NCBI RefSeq assembly: GCF_011762155.1
Contig: NZ_JAASQL010000006.1
Coordinates: 41,734-105,733 of the forward strand
DNA length: 64,000 bases
From: Wenyingzhuangia heitensis
GTDB taxonomy: Bacteria; Bacteroidota; Bacteroidia; Flavobacteriales; Flavobacteriaceae
Reading direction: 5' to 3'
Shown here: piece by piece, positions 7,252-17,004 of the stretch
Layout of the letters: each line of letters begins with the position of its first letter
Position numbering within the stretch: the stretch's first letter is position 1
Notes under the pieces: model-generated
Seen by the model: only the letters and a program-made list of their open reading frames with translations
Database searches by the model: none
What the model was told of the DNA's origin: nothing
Position numbers and translations under genes: made by a program

Positions 7252-8535
7252 ATGAAAAAAATTGCATTGCATTGGAAAATAATAGCAGGCCTTGTACTAG
7301 GTATTGTTTTGGGGTTCATTTGTTCTCAATTAAACGGAGGGAAGCAATTTATACTTGATTGGGTTCAACCCTTTGGAACTATTTTTGTAAAACTGTTAAA
7401 ATTAATAGCCATCCCCTTAATAATGGGATCTTTAATTAAAGGTATTTCTGATTTAAAAGATATTTCTAAGTTCAAATCAATGGGGATAAAAACCATTGTT
7501 TTATACATTTTTTCTACAATTGTAGCCATTACCATAGGGCTTTCTTTGGCCAATTTTTTTAAACCGGGAGATGGTATTTCTAATGAAACTGTAGAAACTT
7601 TAAAAAGCAATTATATAAACAATGCCAGTGTGCAGAGTAAATTGTCCGAAGCACAAAATCAGAGATTACAAGGACCTTTACAATTTGTAGTAGATATTAT
7701 TCCAAGTAACATTGTAGAAGCAATGTCTGATAACAAAAGTATGCTTAAAGTTATCTTTTTTACATTGTTTTTAGGAATTTGTATGTTGCTTATAGACGAA
7801 AAAAAAGCCAAGCCTTTAAAAGATTTTTTTGATTCTTTAAATGATGTCATTTTAAAAATGATAGACATTATTATGCTTTTTGCTCCTTATGCGGTTCTAT
7901 CTTTATTGGCTACAGTAGTCGTAAACTCAGATGATGTAGATGTGTTAATCGCTTTGTTAAAATATGCCGGAATTGTAGTTTTAGGTTTGTTATTAATGAT
8001 TGTGTTTTATGCTTTGTGTATTTCTATTGTTGTAAAAAAATCACCTTTATGGTTTTTAAAAAATATATCTCCTGCACAATTATTAGCTTTTTCCACAAGT
8101 TCTAGTGCAGCTACTTTACCTGTTACTATGGAAAGGGTAGAAGAGCATTTGGGGGTAGAAAAGGAAGTCTCTAGTTTTGTATTACCTGTTGGGGCTACTA
8201 TAAATATGGATGGAACCAGTTTGTACCAGGCAGTAGCAGCCGTTTTTATTATGCAGGTTTTGTGGCCAGAAGGGCTTACTGTTAGCAATCAGCTAACCAT
8301 AATAGTTACTGCTTTAATAGCTTCTATTGGTTCTGCGGCAGTTCCTGGTGCCGGTATGGTTATGCTATTAATTGTGTTAGATACTATTGGTTTTCCTAAA
8401 GAGTTATTACCTATAGGATTGTCTTTAATTTTTGCGGTAGATAGACCTTTAGATATGTTAAGAACAACTATTAATGTAACAGGTGATGCAACTGTTGCTT
8501 TGATTGTATCTAAAATGGAACGTAAAAAGGGTTAG
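7252..8535 (+). CDS. Dicarboxylate/amino acid:cation symporter (SLC1/DAACS)
   Basis: Inner-membrane symporter of 427 residues in the GltP/DctA family, importing glutamate, aspartate or C4-dicarboxylates with H+ or Na+. The serine-rich re-entrant hairpin is STSSSAATLPVT (about residues 283-294), followed by the signature VGATINMDGTSLYQ and the second hairpin region IASIGSAAVPGAG; the C-terminal substrate-binding helix carries VDRPLDMLRTTINVTGD. The Arg in DMLRT is at the position that selects acidic amino acids or dicarboxylates. It follows the feo operon by 14 nt and may be read through, though a metabolic link is not clear. Substrate choice cannot be read from the sequence. Confidence 0.92.
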   Translation: MKKIALHWKIIAGLVLGIVLGFICSQLNGGKQFILDWVQPFGTIFVKLLKLIAIPLIMGSLIKGISDLKDISKFKSMGIKTIVLYIFSTIVAITIGLSLANFFKPGDGISNETVETLKSNYINNASVQSKLSEAQNQRLQGPLQFVVDIIPSNIVEAMSDNKSMLKVIFFTLFLGICMLLIDEKKAKPLKDFFDSLNDVILKMIDIIMLFAPYAVLSLLATVVVNSDDVDVLIALLKYAGIVVLGLLLMIVFYALCISIVVKKSPLWFLKNISPAQLLAFSTSSSAATLPVTMERVEEHLGVEKEVSSFVLPVGATINMDGTSLYQAVAAVFIMQVLWPEGLTVSNQLTIIVTALIASIGSAAVPGAGMVMLLIVLDTIGFPKELLPIGLSLIFAVDRPLDMLRTTINVTGDATVALIVSKMERKKG

Positions 8536-8544
8536 CATTATTAT

Positions 8545-9378
8545 TTAGCCCATTTTCACACTCATAATAGGATAATTGTTTTTATCGGATAAATTAAATT
8601 TCTTACTCTTTTTTAAGAACTTTCCAATACTCGTTTTTTCTTGAGTCGTCATGGCTATAAAACCAATATGGTGTTCCGCTGCAAAAGTATGAGTTCCTCT
8701 TCCTACAGATTTACTATCAATACTTTTAAAAGAACTTAAATTGTCTAAATTCCCGTCTGCTTTTAATAAAAACTCTTCAATTCTTTCTTTAATAGCTTCA
8801 GGAGTTAAAAATTTATCTCCAAATTTATTTACAAACAATAAGGTTGGTTTTATGTTTAGAGCATTAAAAATTTTCATTGCCTTTTTATAAGCTACCACAG
8901 CTTTAGATCTGTAATTACTTACAAATAATGTCTTTTTTAAATCAATTTCTTTTTCAGTTTCTTTTACAACTAGTACAGGAATTTCGGTTGTTCTAACTGC
9001 TTTTTCAGTATTAGAACCTAAGAAAAAATCTTTAAGACTATTAGAGCTAAGAGTCCCCATTATAATTAAATCTCCTTTTAAATCTTCTGCAAAGCCACCC
9101 AATTCACTAAAAATTCTATAATGTTTGATAACATAATCAAAAGATACATTTTTTAAATAATCCTGATTTACGAATTCTTTCATTTTTAATTCTGCTTGTT
9201 GTATAGAAAGAAAATTATCTTTAGAATCTGTAATTGTCTCTTCAGAAAAAGAAGCAGGGTTTCTAATCATTGTAATTAAAGTAATATGAATATCGTGTCT
9301 TTCAGCTACAGAAACTGCAGTTTGTAAAGCATATTCAGAATATTCGGTAAAATCAATAGGTACTATAATCTTTTTCAT
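8545..9378 (-). CDS. Tandem universal stress protein (UspA family)
   Basis: Cytosolic protein of 277 residues with two Usp folds: the first begins MKKIIVPIDFTEYSEYAL and ends VLVVKE near residue 142; the second is more diverged (about 146-277). The nucleotide-binding glycine motif of the first domain reads MGTLSSNSLKDFFLGS, so the second Gly of the canonical GxxGx9GS is replaced by Ser and ATP binding may be weakened, unlike in the paralog upstream. A minus-strand -7 element TATTTTTG lies at 9416-9423, so it has its own promoter. Usp proteins help survival under stress or growth arrest; the exact function of this one is unknown. Confidence 0.9.
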   Translation of the reverse strand: MKKIIVPIDFTEYSEYALQTAVSVAERHDIHITLITMIRNPASFSEETITDSKDNFLSIQQAELKMKEFVNQDYLKNVSFDYVIKHYRIFSELGGFAEDLKGDLIIMGTLSSNSLKDFFLGSNTEKAVRTTEIPVLVVKETEKEIDLKKTLFVSNYRSKAVVAYKKAMKIFNALNIKPTLLFVNKFGDKFLTPEAIKERIEEFLLKADGNLDNLSSFKSIDSKSVGRGTHTFAAEHHIGFIAMTTQEKTSIGKFLKKSKKFNLSDKNNYPIMSVKMG

Positions 9379-9415
9379 TACTTTAAAAAAGTTTGATAAT
9401 TATTAAACAAGTTTG

Positions 9416-9423
9416 CAAAAATA
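9416..9423 (-). promoter_or_regulatory. -7 element of the tandem Usp gene
   Basis: TATTTTTG on the minus strand, 38 nt upstream of the start codon, fits the Bacteroidota TAnnTTTG consensus. Confidence 0.45.
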
Positions 9424-9459
9424 GTAAGATTATAACGAATAGGCAACCTATTAAAGTAC

Positions 9460-9495
9460 AAAAGCCTTATTTCTAATCATAGAAATAAGACTTTT
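9460..9495 (-). terminator. Hairpin after the second Usp gene
   Basis: Arms AAAAGCCTTATTTCTA and TAGAAATAAGACTTTT pair with a single mismatch around loop ATCA, placed 20 nt after the stop of the upstream Usp gene. The T tract on the minus strand is short. Confidence 0.65.
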
Positions 9496-9515
9496 AGAAG
9501 TATATAAGGGATTCC

Positions 9516-10346
9516 TTAAATTAAAACGGTAAGTACAGGTCTTGTAGATTTGTTAGCAATGTCTAAAGAAATACTTTTGTTAAAAAATTTGGACAAACTA
9601 GACTTACCATGTGTTGCTACAGAAATTAAAGAAATGTTATTTTCATTTGCATAATATTTAACACCAGCAGCAACTGTGTAATCATCATAATTATCAAAAT
9701 TTGATAAATTATCTAAATTTCCATCAGCCTTCATTAAAAAGTTTTCAAACCTTGCTTTCATTTCATTTGTAGACACAAATCCACCGTCAGGTTTATTAAT
9801 AAACAATAAAGTAGGTTTTATACCCAAAGTTTTATAAAACATTTGAGCTTTTTTATAGGCTTCTATAGATTCCATTTTAAAATCACTTACAAAGACCGAT
9901 TTTTCAAAATCAACACTCTCAACTTCTTCTTTTACAATTAAGACAGGGATAGGAGAGCTTCTAACCACTTTTTCGGTATTAGAACCTAAAAAAGTATCGT
10001 TGTGTTCACTAATTCCATGAGACCCCATCACAATTAAAGAAGCATCTTGCTCAGCAGCAAGGTTACCAACTTCTTGAAACAAGGTAAAATGTTTGATAAT
10101 AACTTTAATAGTAACACCTTCTAAATATTCTTTTTTTAAAAAAGCTTCCATTTTTTTTTCGGCGTACTTAATTAAAAAAACAAGTGTTTTTCCGTAATTA
10201 CTATCGTGATCAGAATATCCTGTTGGCATTTCTAACATGTGAACTAATATCAATTTAGTTTTGTGTTTTTTTGCCAATTTAGATGCTGTTTTTAGTGCAA
10301 ATTCGGAATATTTTGAAAAATCTACAGGTATAATTATATTTTTCAT
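9516..10346 (-). CDS. Tandem universal stress protein (UspA family)
   Basis: A paralog of the preceding Usp gene, 276 residues from the start chosen here (MKNIIIPVDFSKYSEFAL); an upstream in-frame ATG at 10403 adds 19 residues unlike any Usp N-terminus. Two Usp domains are visible. The first holds the complete ATP-binding motif GSHGISEHNDTFLGS, matching GxxGx9GS. The second domain ends VATHGKSSLSKFFNKS, a partial copy. The two genes are similar along their length, so they arose by duplication, but each is a separate transcription unit. The intact motif here and the altered one in the neighbour suggest divergence in nucleotide binding. Confidence 0.9.
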   Translation of the reverse strand: MKNIIIPVDFSKYSEFALKTASKLAKKHKTKLILVHMLEMPTGYSDHDSNYGKTLVFLIKYAEKKMEAFLKKEYLEGVTIKVIIKHFTLFQEVGNLAAEQDASLIVMGSHGISEHNDTFLGSNTEKVVRSSPIPVLIVKEEVESVDFEKSVFVSDFKMESIEAYKKAQMFYKTLGIKPTLLFINKPDGGFVSTNEMKARFENFLMKADGNLDNLSNFDNYDDYTVAAGVKYYANENNISLISVATHGKSSLSKFFNKSISLDIANKSTRPVLTVLI

Positions 10347-10439
10347 AATTTGATGTGTGTTAGAGTCCTTATTAAAGTTACTAAAAAACATATTGATACC
10401 CAAAGGTTTAACATATTAAAATTCTTTAAATTCCTTTAG

Positions 10440-10468
10440 TTTGAATCGTTTTAAATGTTGTATATTTG
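10440..10468 (+). promoter_or_regulatory. guaB promoter
   Basis: TTTG at 10440-10443 and TATATTTG at 10461-10468, separated by 17 nt, match the Bacteroidota -33/-7 consensus well. The start codon is 28 nt further on. Confidence 0.75.
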
Positions 10469-10496
10469 CATGCAATTAAATCATAACTAATTGCAA

Positions 10497-11960
10497 ATGT
10501 CTACTTATAAAGTTATTTCTGAAGGACTTACTTACGATGATGTATTATTGGTCCCAGCTTATTCAGAAGTTTTACCTAACACTGTTTCAATAAAATCAAA
10601 ATTCACTAGGAATATTCCTTTGAATACTCCTATTATTTCTGCTGCTATGGATACCGTAACAGAAGGAAGAATGGCTATTGCCATTGCACGTGAAGGTGGA
10701 ATAGGTGTGATTCACAAAAACATGTCTATTAAAGAACAAGCTAAACAAGTTAAAAAAGTAAAGCGTTCTGAGGCTGGAATGATTTTAGAACCTGTAACTA
10801 TTACTGCTCAAGAAACAGTAATGGATGCAAACTTATTAATGAGTGAGCACAAAATTGGTGGAATTCCTGTGGTAGATGCCGAAGGTGTTTTAAAAGGGAT
10901 TGTTACCAATAGAGATTTACGTTTTGAAAAAAATAGTAAAAGAAAAATTGCTGAAGTAATGACTGCTAAAGGACTGGTAACGGTTTCTGCGGGTACCTCT
11001 TTAAAAGAAGCAGAAGTTATTTTGCAAGACAATAAAGTAGAAAAACTACCTATTGTTGATGATAACTTTAAATTAGTAGGATTAATCACTTTTAGAGACA
11101 TTGTTAAAGTAAGAGAAAACCCAGAAGCAAATAAAGATGAATACGGTAGATTAAGAGTTGCGGCTGCAATTGGTGTAACAGATGATTGTTTACAACGTGT
11201 GTCGGCTTTGGTAAAAGAGGGTGTAGATGCTGTTGTTTTAGATTCTGCTCATGGTCATTCTGTAAATATTTTGAATAAGTTAAAAGAAGTAAAAGAGGCT
11301 TATCCTAACTTAGATGTTGTTGCAGGAAATATTGTAACAGCAAAAGCTGCTTTAGATTTAGTAGCTGCTGGAGCAGACGGTGTAAAAGTAGGAATAGGAC
11401 CTGGTTCTATTTGTACCACACGTGTAGTTGCAGGTGTAGGTTACCCTCAATTATCTGCTGTTATGCAAGTAGCCGAAGCTTTAGTAGGAACGGGTGTTCC
11501 TGTAATTGCAGATGGTGGTGTTCGTTATACTGGAGATATTCCTAAAGCAATAGCTGCAGGTGCAGATTCTGTAATGTTAGGTTCATTATTAGCAGGAACT
11601 AAAGAAGCTCCTGGTGAAGTTATTTTATTTAACGGAAGAAGATTTAAATCTTACCGAGGAATGGGGTCTGTAGAAGCGATGAAAAAAGGTTCTAAGGATA
11701 GATATTTTCAAGGAGATGAAGACAACAGTAAAAAATTAGTTCCAGAAGGGATTGAAGGTCGTGTGCCTTACAAAGGAGAGTTGTACGAAACAATGCACCA
11801 GTTTATTGGTGGGCTACGTGCAGGTATGGGATACTGTGGTGCAGGTACTATAGAAGATCAAAAGAATGCTGAGTTTGTTAGAATTACAGCTTCGGGAATT
11901 GCTGAAAGTCATCCGCATGATGTTACGATCACTAAAGAAGCCCCAAACTACTCTAGATAA
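10497..11960 (+). CDS. guaB: IMP dehydrogenase
   Basis: Catalyses IMP + NAD+ to XMP, the committed step of GMP synthesis; cytosolic tetramer. The ATG at 10497 ([18 protein letters not shown]) is preferred over a TTG two codons upstream. The 487-residue TIM barrel is interrupted by a CBS pair (about residues 95-205). The catalytic loop [11 protein letters not shown] contains the nucleophilic Cys, and the mobile flap region reads [13 protein letters not shown]. Phosphate-binding [10 protein letters not shown] and the C-terminal [11 protein letters not shown] are standard. It stands alone between a good promoter and a strong terminator. Confidence 0.98.
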   Translation: MSTYKVISEGLTYDDVLLVPAYSEVLPNTVSIKSKFTRNIPLNTPIISAAMDTVTEGRMAIAIAREGGIGVIHKNMSIKEQAKQVKKVKRSEAGMILEPVTITAQETVMDANLLMSEHKIGGIPVVDAEGVLKGIVTNRDLRFEKNSKRKIAEVMTAKGLVTVSAGTSLKEAEVILQDNKVEKLPIVDDNFKLVGLITFRDIVKVRENPEANKDEYGRLRVAAAIGVTDDCLQRVSALVKEGVDAVVLDSAHGHSVNILNKLKEVKEAYPNLDVVAGNIVTAKAALDLVAAGADGVKVGIGPGSICTTRVVAGVGYPQLSAVMQVAEALVGTGVPVIADGGVRYTGDIPKAIAAGADSVMLGSLLAGTKEAPGEVILFNGRRFKSYRGMGSVEAMKKGSKDRYFQGDEDNSKKLVPEGIEGRVPYKGELYETMHQFIGGLRAGMGYCGAGTIEDQKNAEFVRITASGIAESHPHDVTITKEAPNYSR

Positions 11961-11987
11961 GATATTTACAACATAAAATAAACAAGA

Positions 11988-12019
11988 CCACCTACAATTA
12001 TTGTTAGGTGGTTTTTTTA
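11988..12019 (+). terminator. guaB intrinsic terminator
   Basis: ACCACCTACAAT pairs with ATTGTTAGGTGGT (one bulge) and is followed by seven T. Confidence 0.9.
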
Positions 12020-12086
12020 TATCTTTTAGCCTTAAAAAAAATTGAAAAATTAAACAGAAAATTAACCCCGTTTATTATTTAAAACT

Positions 12087-13259
12087 ATGAATTACATACT
12101 TTTTGATGGTGCTTTTAGAGATGCGTTGTTGCCCTTTACTTTTACAAGACCTGTAGCAGATATTAGAATTGGAATTTTGACTATTCGTGAAAAATGGGAA
12201 CGATTTTTACGACTAACAACCACTACATTAACCGAAGATTATTTAGAAAACAAGTATCCAATGTTAGAAATGGAAGAAAACATTTTTATAAATGCAGGAT
12301 ATCTTCCTAATATGGAGTTTTTTAAAGCGGTAAAAAGCTTAAAGCAAAATCAAGCTGTTTTTTGTAATGATGAAATGATTGCCTTTTACAGTACTCGGGA
12401 TCAAGAAGAGATTGATTTTTCAACATATGAGGTTATTGAAATTGAGGGAGTAAAAGCAATAGAGCATAAATGGGATTTATTTTTGTTAAATGATTTGGCA
12501 ATAAGACAAGATTTTGAAATGCTTACAGCTGATGAAATTTCTGCTGATATTCCAGAATTTGTGCAAGCTATTAATAAAGAAAATATTTTTATAGAAGAAG
12601 GAGCTGTAATTAATCCTTGTGTTTTAAACGCATCATCAGGTCCAATTTATATAGCGAAAGATGCTGTTGTTTTAGATGGTGCCTTAATAAGAGGTCCTTT
12701 TGCTTTAGGAGAAAAAGCTTTGGTTAAAATGGGAGCCAAAATATATGGAGCTACTACTGTTGGTCCAAATTGTAAAGTAGGTGGAGAAATAAAAAACAGC
12801 ATCCTTTTTGCAAATTCTAACAAAGGTCACGAAGGTTATTTAGGAAATTCCATAATAGGAGAGTGGTGTAATTTTGGAGCAGACTCCAATGTTTCTAACT
12901 TAAAAAACACTTACAGCAAAGTAAGATTGTGGAGTTATGAAGATGAAATATACGAAGATTCCAACCAATTATTATGTGGTTTAATGATGGGAGATCACTC
13001 TAAAACAAGTATAAACACCATGTTTAATACTGGTACAGTTGTTGGAGTAAGTGCCAATATTTTTGGATCTGATTTGCCCGAAAAATTTATTCCATCTTTT
13101 AGTTGGAGTGGAAATAAAATTATAGACGTTTACACTTTTAAAAAAGCCATAAGAACAGCTACAAAAATGATGGAATTGTCTAATGTAGAAATTTCAGAAC
13201 AAGACATATCTATTTTAGAACACGTAAACACTTTAACAGAAAAATACAGAAAGAAATAA
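12087..13259 (+). CDS. GlmU-family sugar nucleotidyltransferase (Bacteroidota type)
   Basis: A 390-residue two-domain protein. The N-terminal part (MNYILFDGAFRDALLPFTFTRPVADIRIG) is a divergent nucleotidyltransferase domain. The C-terminal half is a left-handed beta-helix built on hexapeptide repeats (for example IYIAKDAVVLDGALIRGPFALGEKALVKMGAKIYG). This architecture matches the alternative GlmU family of Bacteroidota, proposed to make UDP-GlcNAc from glucosamine-1-phosphate for peptidoglycan and lipid A. The assignment comes from family knowledge, not from motifs that prove the activity. It is followed with no gap by apt and then, after 3 nt, by an M1 peptidase, so the three are co-transcribed. 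Confidence 0.85.
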   Translation: MNYILFDGAFRDALLPFTFTRPVADIRIGILTIREKWERFLRLTTTTLTEDYLENKYPMLEMEENIFINAGYLPNMEFFKAVKSLKQNQAVFCNDEMIAFYSTRDQEEIDFSTYEVIEIEGVKAIEHKWDLFLLNDLAIRQDFEMLTADEISADIPEFVQAINKENIFIEEGAVINPCVLNASSGPIYIAKDAVVLDGALIRGPFALGEKALVKMGAKIYGATTVGPNCKVGGEIKNSILFANSNKGHEGYLGNSIIGEWCNFGADSNVSNLKNTYSKVRLWSYEDEIYEDSNQLLCGLMMGDHSKTSINTMFNTGTVVGVSANIFGSDLPEKFIPSFSWSGNKIIDVYTFKKAIRTATKMMELSNVEISEQDISILEHVNTLTEKYRKK

Positions 13260-13793
13260 ATGAGTTTATCTATACAAGAAAAAATAAAATCAGTAATTAG
13301 AGATGTTCCTAATTTTCCAAAAGAAGGAATTCTTTTTAAAGATATTACTCCAATTTTATTAAACCCTACATTGGTGAATGAATTGGTTGCTGCAATGGCA
13401 GATCAATTTAAAAACGATGAGATTGATGCCGTTGCTGGAATTGAATCAAGAGGATATTTATTTGGAATTTTGTTAGCTCAAAAACTACAAGTTCCCTTTA
13501 TTATGATTCGTAAAGAGGGTAAACTTCCTGCCAAAACCATAAAAGAATCTTATGATTTAGAATATGGATCTGCAACTATTGAGGTGCATGAAGATGCAAT
13601 TACTCCTAACAGTAATGTATTAATTCACGATGATTTATTGGCAACTGGAGGAACCGCTATAGCTGCGGCTAAATTAATACAACAAAAAGCAAAAGTTGTG
13701 GGATTTAGTTTTGTTATAGAATTAGAATTTTTAAAAGGAATAGATCACCTAAATAAAATTAACACACATACAAAATCATTAATTAAATATTAA
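13260..13793 (+). CDS. apt: Adenine phosphoribosyltransferase
   Basis: Purine salvage: adenine + PRPP gives AMP + PPi, in the cytosol. The 177-residue length is typical. The PRPP-binding loop is VLIHDDLLATGGTA (about residues 120-133), with preceding hallmark regions FPKEGILFKDITP and GIESRGYLFG. FIMIRKEGKLP is the flexible-loop region seen in bacterial Apt. It starts immediately after the stop of the glmU-like gene (TAAATG junction), indicating coupling. Confidence 0.97.
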   Translation: MSLSIQEKIKSVIRDVPNFPKEGILFKDITPILLNPTLVNELVAAMADQFKNDEIDAVAGIESRGYLFGILLAQKLQVPFIMIRKEGKLPAKTIKESYDLEYGSATIEVHEDAITPNSNVLIHDDLLATGGTAIAAAKLIQQKAKVVGFSFVIELEFLKGIDHLNKINTHTKSLIKY

Positions 13794-13796
13794 TTT

Positions 13797-16268
13797 ATGA
13801 AGAGAATTTTATTATTTACATTGTTGTTAGTTATTGTTTTAAATACAAATGCTCAACGTATTTATAGATACAATGATAATGGAAAAACAAGTACCAAAGA
13901 GTTTGATTTAATCGATACAAAGTTAGATTTAAGTTTTAATTTTAAGGATCAAACAGTAGATGGGGAAGCATGGATCCAATTAAAACCACATTTTGACAGT
14001 GCTAATAGTTTGCAATTAGATGCTAAAAAAATGAATATCTACGAAGTTAAATCTGATCATAAAGATTTAAAGTTTTACAATTCTGGAGAACATTTAAATA
14101 TTGATTTTAGCAAAGTGTATACGAAGAACGACACTATCAATCTTTACATTAAGTACAAAGGAAACCCTAATAAAATACAGAATAAAGGAGGAGTTGCCAT
14201 TACAGACAATAAAGGATTGTATTTTATAAATCCAAACGGATTGGATAAAACAAAACCTACAGAAATTTGGTCACAAGGAGAGCCTGAACAAAATAGCGCT
14301 TGGTTTCCTACTATAGACAAACCCAACCAAAAATCTACCCAACAAATTACATTAACAGTTCCTGCCAAATACAAAACATTGTCTAATGGTTTGTTAATTT
14401 CTCAGAAAGAAAATGCAAACGGTACTAGAACAGATGTATGGAAACAGAAATTACCACATGCTCCATATTTGTTTTTTGTAGGAGTTGGAGAATTTGAAGT
14501 GATTAAAGAAGAGTGGAATGGTAAAGAGGTAAGTTATTATGTAGAGCCTTCTTATAAAGATACTGCTGCTGAATTGTTTAAAAACACTCCCGAAATGATT
14601 GAATTCTTTTCTAAAATAACAGGAATAGAATACGTTTGGGATAAGTATAGTCAAATGATTGTTCGCGATTATGTAAGTGGAGCTATGGAGAATACTGGAG
14701 CTGTAATACATGCAGAGCAAGCTATGTTAAGCAAAGGAGAATTGTCTGAAAGAAATACTTGGGAAACCGTAATTGCTCACGAATTGTTTCATCATTGGTT
14801 TGGAGACTTGGTAACTACAGAAAGCTGGGCAAATATTACAGTTAACGAATCTTTTGCAAATTACTCAGAATACTTGTGGTTAGAGCATAAGTACGGAAAA
14901 GATAGAGCAGAGGAGCATATGCTAAAAACCAAAGATGCATACTTAAATAAAAACCCTGATAGACTAAATGAAAACTATGAAAAACATTTGGTAAGATACA
15001 ATTACACAAAAAAAGATGATGTATTTGATGTGATTAGCTACAACAAAGGAGGGATGATTTTGCATATGTTAAGAAACTACTTAGGAGATCAGAAATTTTT
15101 TGCAGGTTTACAGCATTATTTAACCATCAATAAATTTAAATCTGCAGAAGCACACCAATTGCGTTTGGCTTTTGAAGAAGTAACAGGAGAAGATTTAATG
15201 TGGTTTTTTAGCCAATGGTACTACAATAGCGGACATCCAAAATTAAAAGTAACGTTAGAAAAAGATTTATTAGCAGGAGAACAAAAAGTAAAAATTACTC
15301 AGTTAGAAAAAATATTTGATTTTCCTTTATCAATTGATGTATATACCAAAAAGGGGAAACAAAATTACAAAGTGTTTGTAGATCAAAAAGAAAAAACATT
15401 CGGTTTTCCATATAGCGATGATATCAAACTGATTAAAATAAATTCAGACTATGTGTTATTAGCAGAAATTGAAACACCGGAATTAACCACAGATGAGTTG
15501 ATTTACCAATATAAAAACGTAGAACATTTTGTAGATAGAAAAGAAGCTTTAGAGTTATTAAAAGACAAACAAGAAGAAAAAGATGTCTTTAAAACATTTG
15601 AAGAAGCTATGGAAGATTCTTATGATGTAATTCAAGTATATGCAATAGAAAACATTAATCTATCGGCTAAATACACAAAAAAGAAAACCATTTCTAAAAT
15701 AGAGAAATTAGCAAAAAATAAAAATCCTAATGTTGCAGCAGCTGCAATTTCTACTTTAGGAAAATTAATTAATGTTGAGTATTTGCCTATTTTTAAAGAA
15801 AGCATAGAAAGTATATCTCCCAAAGTAAAAGGAAATAGTTTATTAGCCATGTATTATGTAGATAAGCAAACAGCTAAAGAATACGCTAACAAATTACCTA
15901 ACGACATTAAAGATGTTATTTATGTTCCATTACTTAAAATGTATTTAGAAGACAGAAAAGAGGAACATGTAACCTTTGTTGCTAAATATCTACTAACAGG
16001 AATGTATTTAATACAGGATGAAAAATTTAAAAAAGATTTTGAAGATGCTTTTGATTGGGTAGCAAGTACCAGCAACGAAAGAGCCATAGAAGTACTAGTA
16101 GATGATTTTGTTGAAAAAGGACTTAGGTATAAAAAGTACAATTTTAATTACGAAGCCATTAGAGTGTTAAGAAGAGTTATAGAAAAGCAAAGAGAGGTTA
16201 AAAATTCTAATCAGACCAAATTGGTAGATCTTTTAGAGCAAGGAATTAGAAAACTTGCTATAGATTAA
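13797..16268 (+). CDS. M1-family zinc aminopeptidase, secreted
   Basis: An 823-residue metallopeptidase with an N-terminal signal peptide (MKRILLFTLLLVIVLNTNAQ), so it acts in the periplasm or outside the cell. The exopeptidase motif GAMEN occurs in SGAMENTGAV (about residue 300), and the zinc site HELFHHW (about 327) is followed by the third ligand Glu in NESFANY, giving HExxHx18E. After the catalytic domain come all-helical repeats (about 600-800) of the HEAT type found in M1 enzymes. It removes N-terminal residues from peptides, supporting nitrogen acquisition. It is the last gene of the glmU-like/apt operon and converges with the XRE gene 9 nt further on, without a visible terminator. Confidence 0.95.
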   Translation: MKRILLFTLLLVIVLNTNAQRIYRYNDNGKTSTKEFDLIDTKLDLSFNFKDQTVDGEAWIQLKPHFDSANSLQLDAKKMNIYEVKSDHKDLKFYNSGEHLNIDFSKVYTKNDTINLYIKYKGNPNKIQNKGGVAITDNKGLYFINPNGLDKTKPTEIWSQGEPEQNSAWFPTIDKPNQKSTQQITLTVPAKYKTLSNGLLISQKENANGTRTDVWKQKLPHAPYLFFVGVGEFEVIKEEWNGKEVSYYVEPSYKDTAAELFKNTPEMIEFFSKITGIEYVWDKYSQMIVRDYVSGAMENTGAVIHAEQAMLSKGELSERNTWETVIAHELFHHWFGDLVTTESWANITVNESFANYSEYLWLEHKYGKDRAEEHMLKTKDAYLNKNPDRLNENYEKHLVRYNYTKKDDVFDVISYNKGGMILHMLRNYLGDQKFFAGLQHYLTINKFKSAEAHQLRLAFEEVTGEDLMWFFSQWYYNSGHPKLKVTLEKDLLAGEQKVKITQLEKIFDFPLSIDVYTKKGKQNYKVFVDQKEKTFGFPYSDDIKLIKINSDYVLLAEIETPELTTDELIYQYKNVEHFVDRKEALELLKDKQEEKDVFKTFEEAMEDSYDVIQVYAIENINLSAKYTKKKTISKIEKLAKNKNPNVAAAAISTLGKLINVEYLPIFKESIESISPKVKGNSLLAMYYVDKQTAKEYANKLPNDIKDVIYVPLLKMYLEDRKEEHVTFVAKYLLTGMYLIQDEKFKKDFEDAFDWVASTSNERAIEVLVDDFVEKGLRYKKYNFNYEAIRVLRRVIEKQREVKNSNQTKLVDLLEQGIRKLAID

Positions 16269-16277
16269 ATATAAAAC

Positions 16278-16697
16278 TTAATTATTTTCGGAGTACTCTT
16301 TAAACGTCCCGTCTTTATAAAAAATAACAATCCTTTCAATTTTAGAAGGGGTTGTTTTTTTTTGTTCTTGTATCAAATCTTCATCTGTGTTTGTTAATTC
16401 ATTTCCCTCAGTTTCTTTTTGATTAAATAGGGTGTTGCTAACAGCTTTGTCTATTGTTGTTGTGTTTTTTCTTTTTGGAAATGTATTTTTTCCATACAAC
16501 AACCAATCCAAATCCACCTCTTTATAGGTGTCTACAATTTTTAACACAAACTCTAAGCTAGGTTTATTTCTACCAGATAGTAAATGGGATATACTAGATC
16601 TCTGTACTTTAATATCATCTGCAAAAGTAGAGGCACTTAATCCGTAATGATTAAATACTTTATGTAATCTGTCTATAAACGCTTCTTGATTTAACAT
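16278..16697 (-). CDS. XRE-family transcriptional regulator
   Basis: A 139-residue protein with a Cro/CI-type helix-turn-helix at about residues 5-65 (FADDIKVQRSSISHLLSGRN, then SLEFVLKIVDTY). The linker is Glu/Thr-rich and the end reads KIERIVIFYKDGTFKEY, a C-terminal element often seen in single-HTH regulators of Flavobacteria. The region between this gene and the divergent M14 peptidase gene carries four near-palindromic TTACNTTTGTAA-like sites, one beside its own start and three before the peptidase. Autoregulation and control of the peptidase are therefore plausible inferences. The ligand or signal is unknown. Confidence 0.88.
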   Translation of the reverse strand: MLNQEAFIDRLHKVFNHYGLSASTFADDIKVQRSSISHLLSGRNKPSLEFVLKIVDTYKEVDLDWLLYGKNTFPKRKNTTTIDKAVSNTLFNQKETEGNELTNTDEDLIQEQKKTTPSKIERIVIFYKDGTFKEYSENN

Positions 16698-16733
16698 TGT
16701 AAACTTGTTGATTTATACAGTAAAAATAATCAA

Positions 16734-16746
16734 TTTACATTTGTAA
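16734..16746. promoter_or_regulatory. Palindromic operator-like site upstream of the XRE gene
   Basis: TTTACATTTGTAA, with TTACA-TT-TGTAA forming a perfect palindrome, lies 37 nt upstream of the XRE start codon and matches the sites at 16955-17003. The 307-nt gene-free stretch 16698-17004 holds nothing else that I can identify. Confidence 0.5.
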
Positions 16747-16953
16747 TCAAAATATATAACACAATGATGTTTTTAGCAGACTCATTTTATTAAAGCATCT
16801 AAACAACTTTACTTTAAGGTGTTTAAGTATCTCTTTTTTAAATACTTGAAACAAAATACCTGTAGTTTTTTAGACTGGTATGTTTTTGTGATAAAACAGC
16901 TTAAGGTGTGAAAGACATATTTGTCATTATGTAAACCACACAACAATCATCAG

Positions 16954-17003
16954 TTTACTTTTGTAAATTACAATTGTAAACAAAACTTAGTTTACTTTTG
17001 TAA
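16954..17003. promoter_or_regulatory. Cluster of three TTAC-type operator sites before the M14 gene
   Basis: Sites at 16955-16966 (TTACTTTTGTAA), 16968-16979 (TTACAATTGTAA, perfect palindrome) and 16992-17003 (TTACTTTTGTAA). The first and third also contain TACTTTTG, the TAnnTTTG -7 element, so operator and promoter would overlap. The last site ends 1 nt before the ATG at 17005, so the start used may give a leaderless or nearly leaderless mRNA. Confidence 0.5.
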
Positions 17004-17004
17004 C

